Shown in pieces: positions 1-8,200 of a stretch of 13,613 nucleotides of DNA. This DNA is from Goniomonas avonlea. Its lineage: Eukaryota; Cryptophyceae; Goniomonadida; Goniomonadaceae. The stretch spans positions 1 through 13,613 of the forward strand of contig QUTJ01031625.1 of NCBI GenBank assembly GCA_003573635.1. Direction: 5' to 3'. The notes below the pieces were generated by a model. The model did not search any database. It saw nothing but the letters and a program-made list of their open reading frames with translations, and was not told the DNA's origin. The position numbers were made by a program, and so were the translations under genes. How positions within the stretch are numbered: position 1 is the stretch's first letter; each line of letters starts with the position of its first letter.

Positions 1-90
1 GTGTGCGTGCTCTCTCTCTGGCCCCTCACTTCGCTCGCAATTCACTCACCTCACAAGATCTAGATCAGCAAAGCAATGCGCCGCGCAGTC

Positions 91-107
91 GGGGGGGGGG
101 GGGCGGG
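91..107 (+). repeat. G homopolymer run (13 G, then C, then GGG)
   Basis: Thirteen consecutive G residues at 91-103 are followed by C and three more G. Such a run could form a G-quadruplex on the + strand, but its exact length is also error-prone in assemblies. Confidence 0.85.
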
Positions 108-276
108 AGTTGTGGTGCCGGCGCTGCCATTGGGCGTGCTGTCGCAATCGTTCATCTTGTTTTTGGAAGCCTGTACGCCGCCACACGTACATTTCCAGAA
201 GCCACTTGAAACATGCATGGAGCACTCACAACAATCCCCGCAAGAGTGAGAGCCAAGGCTATATTACAGGGCCTTT

Positions 277-286
277 AATAAATAAA
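277..286 (+). terminator. Candidate poly(A) signal, AATAAATAAA
   Basis: Two overlapping AATAAA hexamers lie on the + strand in an AT-rich patch. They would serve a + strand transcript entering from the left. No coding end was found that needs them, so this is a sequence match only. They are on the wrong strand for the gene at 316-1302. Confidence 0.3.
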
Positions 287-315
287 GTACAACGCCGAGC
301 ATCGATCGAGGGATA

Positions 316-1302
316 TCAGATTCTGTAAGCACATTTCTCCAAGTCCATCTTGGGAGCGCTTAAAGCCGCAACCCTGGCTTCCTCTTCAGCGGCGCGACGT
401 CCCCGTGCAACGCGAGCACCACGCTTGAACGCGATGACTGCAGCCGGGACTTCGGTCATCACCACCATGAGGCGGATAAGCTCGCCACCGTGCTTTTGCA
501 TTGACTCGAATCGTTGCAATGATTCGGGTGCTGACAGTGCCAGAAGGTGGTCAGCGTCTAGCTTACCCAGGTAGCCCGCGTTGGTCATTTCCTCCAGCTT
601 GCGCATTTGATGGGGAAGGGTGAATGCCAGCGACTTCCAAAGCACCAGGCACTCTTGGACCGAGGAGCAGTTTGGGCTTGTGCGGACCGGTGGGTTCGCG
701 TCTGCCGATTTAAAACACGCGTACTGCCGTGAGATCAAGGAGTCCAGCTGGTACAGATGTGACAGGCTGTCTTTCAGTTTTGCCAGGTTGGCTGGCTCGC
801 GGGCCTCTGAGGGTTTTAGCTTGGAGAGCACTTCCAGTTGCCTTGGAAGGTCCACTGTGTAGCTTCGGATTTTCTCTGCGACCCACTCCGGACAACCTGG
901 CTTTGTTGCGGGAGAAGGAGAGACTACCTTATCTTCTTCAAACTCGATAATCTTGGGAATTGGTGAAGAGGTCTTCCGGATGTCGAAGATGTCGGGAGAA
1001 GGCCGCTGTGCCAACGAGCTGACAGAAAAACTATGTCGTCTGGAGCGTGCGTCCATTTTTGTGGGGTATGGCGCCCGACGAGGAGAGCCACGAGGGCTCG
1101 CCGCCTTTGCGGCAGCCTTGGAAGGAAACCCGAGGTCTAAGAGCGGACCCATCTTCGAAGAGAAACCTCGCTGTCGAGATTCTGGCTGCTCAACCTTTCC
1201 AGGCGAAGGACCGTTTGCGTACTGCTCGTTCCTCAAGTTGATGTGCGCAAGGAGAAACTTGCTGTCCCATGACTTTGTTCGCTGGAGCGGCTTGGGTGGC
1301 AT
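316..1302 (-). CDS. Conserved-looking hypothetical protein, 328 aa, serine-proline-rich N-terminus
   Basis: An uninterrupted 328-codon frame on the - strand, starting at an ATG with a good context (ACC just before it) and ending in TAG or an equivalent stop at 316-318. I do not recognise the family. Residues 1 to about 135 are basic and rich in Ser and Pro, probably disordered, with two full CDK-type sites (Ser33 in SPGK, Ser73 in SPRR) and several further SP dipeptides. Residues ~140-328 look helical and soluble: acidic, then leucine-rich, ending in an Arg/Ala/Glu-rich helix (around 295-315). No signal peptide or membrane segment is seen. The gene is head-to-head with POLA1, 191 bp between the two starts, and shares the E2F-containing promoter. 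Being intronless beside a 37-exon neighbour is odd. That it is a real gene rests on its length, start context and domain-like composition; a cell-cycle role is inference only. Confidence 0.75.
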   Translation of the reverse strand: MPPKPLQRTKSWDSKFLLAHINLRNEQYANGPSPGKVEQPESRQRGFSSKMGPLLDLGFPSKAAAKAASPRGSPRRAPYPTKMDARSRRHSFSVSSLAQRPSPDIFDIRKTSSPIPKIIEFEEDKVVSPSPATKPGCPEWVAEKIRSYTVDLPRQLEVLSKLKPSEAREPANLAKLKDSLSHLYQLDSLISRQYACFKSADANPPVRTSPNCSSVQECLVLWKSLAFTLPHQMRKLEEMTNAGYLGKLDADHLLALSAPESLQRFESMQKHGGELIRLMVVMTEVPAAVIAFKRGARVARGRRAAEEEARVAALSAPKMDLEKCAYRI

Positions 1303-1493
1303 GGTTTCCGTTGAGTCCGCAAGCCGTTCGAGCTCCTGCTAGCGCGGATGTTGAACTCCGCTAATTGCCAAGGCGCGAAACACTATCGCAATTTTGATTA
1401 ATAGCACGATAACTTTGACGATAACAATGAAGATTTTGCTTGCCGCCAAATCACACAGAGCAACGCGGGAGAGGGAGCACTGGCAAAGAATCG
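1303..1493. promoter_or_regulatory. Compact bidirectional promoter between the 328-aa gene and POLA1
   Basis: The two divergent coding starts are separated by only 191 bp, so both 5' UTRs and both core promoters must fit here, unless an undetected upstream exon exists. The left half is GC-rich; the right half (about 1388-1435) is AT-rich. The one recognisable element is the E2F-type octamer at 1372-1380. No good TATA box is present on either strand. Confidence 0.7.
1372..1380 (-). promoter_or_regulatory. E2F/DP binding site, TTTCGCGCC
   Basis: Read on the - strand, the site is TTTCGCGCC, a perfect match to the E2F consensus TTTSSCGC. It lies 114 bp upstream of the POLA1 ATG and 70 bp upstream of the divergent gene's ATG. 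E2F/DP activation of DNA polymerase alpha at G1/S is well established in animals and plants, so an E2F site in this position is expected for the function. That it acts on both genes is inference. Confidence 0.65.
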
Positions 1494-1531
1494 ATGGAGC
1501 GGTCACGTCGCAATGTCAAGTCCAAGTCTGA
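1427..1531 (+). other. Upstream ORF overlapping the POLA1 start (34 codons)
   Basis: An ATG at 1427 in a favourable context (A at -3) opens a frame of 34 codons that is out of frame with POLA1 and stops at 1529-1531, past the POLA1 ATG at 1494. If transcription starts upstream of 1427, the overlapping uORF would reduce translation of POLA1. The transcription start is unknown, so relevance is uncertain. Confidence 0.3.
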
Positions 1532-2282
1532 AAGGGCCAGGGAAGCCGTAGAACAAGCCCAACAGGCCAAAGCTGCTGGGCTTCGAAGAAGCCAAGCGTT
1601 CCAGGTGCGCGCAGATTCGCCAGTGTTTTACATCCTCGACCAAACTGTATTTCGCAGGTCGAGGAAAAGCGACTGTACGATGTTGTGGAAGAAACGGAGT
1701 ATGAGAAACTCAAGAGCAAACGAGCTGCCAATTTTGTTGTTGATGACGGTGAGTTCTTGAACTCTTCCCGACTGATCTGACTGGCGAGTAGATGGGCTCG
1801 GGTACGAAGACAATGGAGAGGAGGACTGGCAGCGCCAGGCAAGTGAAGAGGAGGAGGAGAGTGAAGAAGAGGCCCCGTCCAAGTCGAATAAGAAAGCGGC
1901 TGGTAAGAACAAAAAGGAAACCGACCTGAACAAAGCAGGCCAAGCGTCGGCTGGAATGAAGCGCATTTCAGACATGTTTAGCAAAGGTGCCCGATGATTC
2001 GCAGTTCCCACGGGTTGCTGAATCTGTGCTCACAGGACCATCAAGACCAGCAACAACATCATCAGGACTTTCGGGCTTGGTAGATTATTTGTCGGCCAAA
2101 GTCTCGTTGCTCATTGATTCACAGGGAAAGAGGAAGACAGCCGCTGCAGACAAAAAGAGCACCGGCGATTTCATGGATGTACGCCCACACCGCCACCACC
2201 CGCATCATTGTTCTAAAATGTGAGACAGGAACTTTTGAGTGGACTTCCCGTTAAGGCTGCAGACAAGAAACGGCGTGCTGAG
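1494..2282 (+). other. POLA1 N-terminal p180 domain and candidate Ctf4/AND-1-binding motif
   Basis: Exons 1-6 encode residues 1-183. The stretch [12 protein letters not shown] (about 44-55), followed by FVVDDDGLGY (63-72), matches the signature of the Pol alpha p180 N-terminal domain. An acidic tract (about 83-94) and a basic tract follow. Residues 161-171, GDFMDELLSGL, resemble the short DDIL-type motif that tethers yeast Pol1 to the Ctf4/AND-1 trimer at a similar distance from the N-terminus. The domain match is strong; the Ctf4 motif is inference. The 45-nt intron 2080-2124 is stop-free and in frame, so 15 extra residues here are possible. Confidence 0.8.
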
Positions 2283-5200
2283 GTTTGTGTTTGCGTCCTG
2301 CATTGTTTGCCAGACTGACATTCGGCACAGGATTTGCCGGTGAATCCTGCACGCAATGTTTCAGCACAACCAGCGATGGTGCTTTGTGTTTTGTTCCTTG
2401 ACCGTTCTGACTTTCTGTCGTCAGGCCGGTCGACGACGAGTCCCAGCCGCTGCCCCTTCAGCAGCGGCAGCAGCCGCTCGTTCGGCGCGTGCCTCCTTCC
2501 TCGCCCCATCTCCTACAGTGAGTCGTTGTTTGGGAGGCTTTGTTTTCGGGGGGCCTGAATTTGTTGCTGTCGCAGAAAACGTCACAGCCCGAGCACGACG
2601 ATGCGATGGTTGATGAAATGGACATCGGCGAGGGCGTTGAGATCGACGCTGGCGGGTTTGACACCGCTGATATGGAAGAGATCGAGCGTGTTGAGGCGGC
2701 GCACAAAGAAGCTTCAGCTGCCCCAGCTGCCCCCGTTGCCCAGCCTAAGGTCACCCCGGTGCGGCTCACATCTGCCTTGGACGACTGTTTGCTGACATAT
2801 TCACCCTTTAGGCGAAGGCGGCGCCGGTGATGAACACTAAGTTTGATGACGCCGACATGCTTGACGTGAGCCTGACACCCCATTTGAACCGTTTGTGACT
2901 TCCCTTCAGGGTTGGCGAGCACTGAGCGCGCTGGAAGAAGAAGGGGTGGAAGCTGCTGAGGCCCCCGCACCCTGTAAGCGTTTCTCCTCGCTGAATGCTT
3001 CTGCTGTCGGCATGCTCTTTTTATTAATTATGGGTGTTCGGGTATATTTGATGACACTTGCGCCCAGCGACCTTGGCGGGAGAGGCCGGCGAGGTGAAAG
3101 GACTCCCTCTCGACGATGATGGCGCTCTGAGAATGTTTTGGTATGACGCCTGCGAAGAACCCTCTCGGGTGCGTTCCCATGGTGTTCAGATTCATTCAGT
3201 GCAACGAACAACCATCAACGGCATGCTGACGATTTTGCAGCCCGGCCGGGTGTACGTGTTCGGCAAAGTGCAATTGGACGCGGCCGCCGATGCCGGCCCT
3301 GACGCAAAACCCCGCTTCGCGAGCTGGTGCGTCCTTCAAGGGTGGATGGAGTGTAGGGCGTGATTTGTGTATCCAAGGGTCGCATTTGGATCACGCGACC
3401 GCTATAAAAAGGGAGGGGAGGAAATCAAATTCTTCTCAAGCCCTTCGTGTTTGCCCTCGCTTGCTGGAGGAAACACCTTCCGAACGGCAGCTCACTCACC
3501 TTCGCAGTTGCTTGCAAGTGGAGGATCTCTCTCGCTCCGTGTTCGTGCTTCCTCGCCCGTTCCTTCTGGGCAGCGACAAAACTGAAACTGGTGAGATTCT
3601 GGTTCTCTCTCCCCTCCCTCCCACTCGCTGTCCCACTCACCTCGACCACAGACGAGCAAGCAAACTTGATCCAGCATGTGAACCCAGAGATTGCCGAGAT
3701 CTGCCGCCAAAAGGGTATTAAAAAGTAAGTGTTGGAGATTCCTGTCCCGCGCCACTCCTGCCCTCTCGAGTCTGCGCTTGTCCTGGAATGGCGGCACGCC
3801 CGTGATTCCGTCGCACGCCTCCTTTGACCCGGAGTGCAGGATGCGTGCGAAGAAGGTGACCCGGAAGTTCATGCACTGCTTTGACACAGACGGCGTCCCG
3901 GAGGAGACTGAGTACCTCAAGGTACCGTGGGCTCCCACTGCCCTCCCTTTCTTTTCCTCCCCTGCTCCTCGCCCACTCCCTTGCCCTCGTCTCACTCATT
4001 CTAGCACGCACTCCGCCGGCTCATTTTCGTGACCCACTTCGCTGTGTCCTGTCCAGCTGACCTCGCTGACTAGGTCAAATACTCTGCGGAGTTCCCAGCA
4101 CTCCCCGCTGATCTTTCTGGCAAGTCCTTCAGCCGCGTGTTCGGAACCACAGCCTCGTCCCTCGAGAACTTCCTTCTGAAACGGTGCGCAACCGGCATCA
4201 ACACCAATTGCGTCGTCGTTACAAGTGCTGCCACCTTCATGTCTGCGTGCCACAACCACTGACCCTGGGGTACACGGGATACACAGCGCACGTCACGTCA
4301 CCGACACTTCCCCCCGTTTTTGCTCGTGACACCCGGCACAGGAACCTCATGGGCCCATCCTGGATTAAGATTCAAAACGTGTGCCTTGCCCAGTCGAACT
4401 TATCCTGGTGCAAAGTGGAATGTGTCACCAAGAGCCTCAAGGTAACCAGTGTAGAATTGTGGTTTTGGTTTCGTTGGGCATCACCGCACTTCTGGCTGAT
4501 TCACACGTGTTTTTGCAGAATGTGAGTGTGCTGGAGAACCCACCCCCTCCCCCACCGCTGGTCGTCATGAGCATGCACATGCAAACCGTCCTCAATCCCA
4601 AGCAGCAGACCAACGAAATCATCATGGTACGCTAATCGCCTTGAAACCCCTGTAAGACATCGCGCGTAGTATCCAAGGCAGGCTCACCTGACCGGGACTG
4701 ACTTGATGGGCAGGTTTCTGGGCTCGTTCTCCCCGAAGTTAGTTGCGAGGGCCCTACTCCGAATCCAGAGCGACAGATTTCCTCGTTCAACATCCTGCGA
4801 AAGCTTGAGCAGGCGTCTCTACCCGCCGATCTTCCCTCCAGACTCAAGGGGGAGGCCAGCAACATGCGCTGTGAGGTACGACTTTCATCTCACTGACTTG
4901 CCTCACACCCACGCACGCACACGCACACCACCACCACAGGGGAAGTCCATAAACTAAAAGACACAAAGGCCATAAAGATGTGCAACACTCGAACAACGTG
5001 ATGCTGGTGCACATCGCTCAGTCGGTTTCCGCGTCATTTTTTTGTGACAATCGAACTTCCAGGTCGCCGCCAATGAGCGTGCGCTTCTGAGCCTCGTTCT
5101 CGCAAAGTTGACCTCAGCTGACCCGGATGTCCTGGTCGGCCACAACTTCCTTGGGTACCATCTAGATATTCTTCTGCACCGGATGCAGCACAACCGCATT

Positions 5201-8200
5201 CCTGGCTGGTCCAAGCTTGGCAAGCTGCGCCGCACTCAGTTCCCGAAGCTCAAGGTGCGAACACTAATCTCGTTGTCTGGATCTAACTCGGGAGTGCAGG
5301 GTGGTGCAGGCTCTGGTAGCGCCATGAGCGAGCGTGTGGCTCTGACGGGCAGAGTGGTCGTGGATACCTACCTTGCCTCTCGCGAGTATTTGACCAAAGA
5401 GACAACCTACACCCTAACTGAGTTGGCCAAAACCCAACTCAAGAAGGTAATGTAAATTCTGGCGTTTGTTGAGTTTGACACGTGGTTGCAGACACGACAG
5501 GAGCCACCGGAACACTTGGAGCCATGTTTCGCCCAGTCAGGTGCCTATCCTCTTCCCCCCTCCACCCTCCGTGTGTGCGTGTGTGTCCAGAATGACCGAA
5601 ACGGTGCAATGGGTGCGTTCATTCGTCACAGCATGGGCCTCTTCCAGTTGATGCTCGCGCATTTGTCCGGGTATCGGTTGTGTGAAGTGCTGCCGCTGGG
5701 CGCACCCGTGGCGTGGCGCGGTGAGATGAGTCGCTGGGCGTGTTTGCGGCTTTTGTTCGTGAGCATGGGTTTTGTGTTTTTTTGGCTGACACGGCCCGCA
5801 GACACTCTGCTGCACCTGGTGAAGCACACCGAGAACGACGCGTACTTGACCCTGCAGCTCATGTTCAAGATGTCAGTTCTCCCTCTGAGCAAGCAGCTCA
5901 CCTGCCTTGCTGGGAATCTCTGGACGAAGTCTCTCGTGAGTCACCTGCTCGCGCGCGCGCACCCACAACACCGCACAACGACGTACGCGCACCCACACAG
6001 TGAAGTCGTGCGACAAATCACAACAAGTTACACACGTTGGGCACGTAGCCACAAGGAAGTTGTGACATTCGCCGTCTGGTCTCTGTGGGTCTGGACTGCG
6101 TGTTAGAAGCCTCATTGATTGTTTCAGGTGGGAGCGCGCGCCGAGCGTAACGACTTCCTTCTGCTCCACGAGTTTTACCGCCAGAAGGTGATTACACTTG
6201 TGTCGTGCTTTGTTTCTCAAGGTGCAGAATGCATGTTCGAGCGTCGCCATTTTATTGTCCCGTTCTACAACTTCCAAAACTTTCCAAATGAAAGCTAACG
6301 CTGATAATCTCGCAACTCTGTCACCGGGGCTCAAGCAGACCCTCTGTCTCGTGTCTGTCTGGCTGGCTGCTTTTGCCTTCCTATCTGCTTGTACTCTTCG
6401 GAATGAATCTGTTGCCATGGTTCGTAACGGTACCTTTGGTGCAGTTCTTGTTGCCTGACAAGGCGTGGGTTCGCGATGAGGCAAACAACAAGGCAAAAGC
6501 CAAGGCAAAAGCTGTAGCTGGGGCCGCTGCTGGACTCAATGATGAGGAAGATGAGTTTGCTCCCAACCTCGGAAATGGCGGGAGCAGCAAGAAGCGACGC
6601 AAGGCGGCATACGCTGGTGGTCTGGTGTGTCGTTTTTTATATATATTACGACTACTGCATGGTTGCTGCTATCGAAATTGCATACCAGAACGGCAACGTT
6701 GCATGCCGAATGTCTGTTGTCCCTGTTGTGTCTTCACGCCATCTTCTAGTTTCGCTTGCGCTCGGATTGCTCATACATCATCAGGTGCTCGAGCCGAAGC
6801 GTGGGCTGTACGACAAATACGTCCTGCTGCTGGATTTCAACTCGCTGTATCCCACGATTATTCAGGAATTCAACATCTGCTTCACTACTGTGCGGTTCCC
6901 TGGGTACGCGAGCGAGCCCGCCGCTGATGGCACTCGCCAACTTGCGCCTTACGAGGTAACGGAATAACGGTATTGCTGGCCTGGATCTTACCCATTCCGA
7001 CAGCTGCCCCCGACCCCAGTCGGCAAGGACGGTGCGGAGGAGGGTCTCGGAACCCTGCCTCGTGTTGTCCGCACCCTTGTGCAGCGCCGTCGCCAGGTCT
7101 GCTCATCATGCCTTGCCCGCTGTTGACTAGTTGGTTGCTGATGCTTTAGCCCCCAACAGTCGCACAGTTTTGCTCTCTCTAACCTGCTCTCTTACCAACC
7201 GCTCACTCTGGCACAGGTGAAGCAAACGCTCAAGAACGAGCGCGACCCGGTGAAACAACAGCAGCTCGACATTCGTCAGCAAGCCCTGAAGATTCTTGCC
7301 AACTCGATGTATGGTTGCCTGGGTTTCCCCGCCTCCCGCTTCTACGCCAAGCCTCTCGCTGAGATGATTACGTCTCAGGGTCGTGAGATCCTCCAGCGAA
7401 CCGTCGACATGACGCAGACAAAGCTCAATCTTGAGGTTGTGTACGGCGACACGGACAGTATCATGATCAACAGCGGAGTGGATGATCTGGCGCAAGCCAA
7501 AGAGATTGCGACTGCTGCCAAGAAGGAGCTGAACAAGATGCACAGACTGTTGGAGCTGGAGGTGGACGGTATTTACAAGCCGTTGCTGCTGCTGCAGAAG
7601 AAGAAGTACGCGGCGTTGACGCATGTGGAGGTCGGAGGCAAGGTAATCCGCAGTGGTATCCTGTCTGTCAGAGGAGGCCTAGATCCGATATATTGTTCAT
7701 CATGATGCCCGAAAGACCATTGCGCCCGCTTCGATCCACGCCCGGACCGCAGCCTTCTGTGTTGGAACAGCTTTGCACTACGCCTGCTTGGCAATGCATC
7801 TGACAAGCACTGCAGATGACCACAGTGTGCGAGAAGAAGGGTCTGGACCTGGTTCGTCGAGACTGGTGCCCGTTGTCCAAGCGTCTGGGTCTGGACATTC
7901 TTGACCTCATCCTCAGCGGTCGTCCTTGCGAAGACGTGAGTTCTTTTCCGCAGAGAATTGACTGAGGTTGCTGTTTTATCAATTGAGTCTGTCAATTCAG
8001 GCTTGATTTCGAGCCAACACCAGCTGACCCGAAGCAGGTTGTTCAGGATATCCATGCCAAGCTGCGCAACTTGGCGGACGAGCTCGCCGCTGGTCGAGTG
8101 CCGCTGGAGGCGTTCGTGATCACCAAGGGGTTGACCAAGATGCCTCACGAATATCCTGATGCCAAGAACCAGCCTCACGTCCAGGTTGCGCTGCAGATGA

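Larger units (their letters stand above)
1..315. other. Left flank without a supported gene
   Basis: No convincing coding exon is seen here. The stretch opens with a short CT repeat (about 9-19), has a 13-base G run at 91-103, and becomes more AT-rich after 250. Short open frames exist on the + strand, but they run through the G homopolymer and give low-complexity peptides without a recognisable domain. It could hold the 3' end or 3' UTR of a + strand gene from the left, which would be convergent with the gene at 316-1302; the only support for that is the AATAAA-type motif at 277-286. Confidence 0.5.

Noticed and set aside
3403-3410. TATA-box-like TATAAAAA inside POLA1 intron 13
   Set aside because: It lies within a spliced intron of a continuous conserved gene, and no in-frame start downstream suggests a shorter isoform. 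A chance AT match is more likely.
5591-5700. Possible extra exon inside the 261-nt POLA1 intron, after the AG at 5589-5590
   Set aside because: With the donor at 5541 it would be read with an immediate stop, and human p180 has no residues at this place.
5873-6508. 211-codon open frame on the - strand
   Set aside because: It is antisense to POLA1 exons 24-26 and their introns and gives a low-complexity peptide with no domain.
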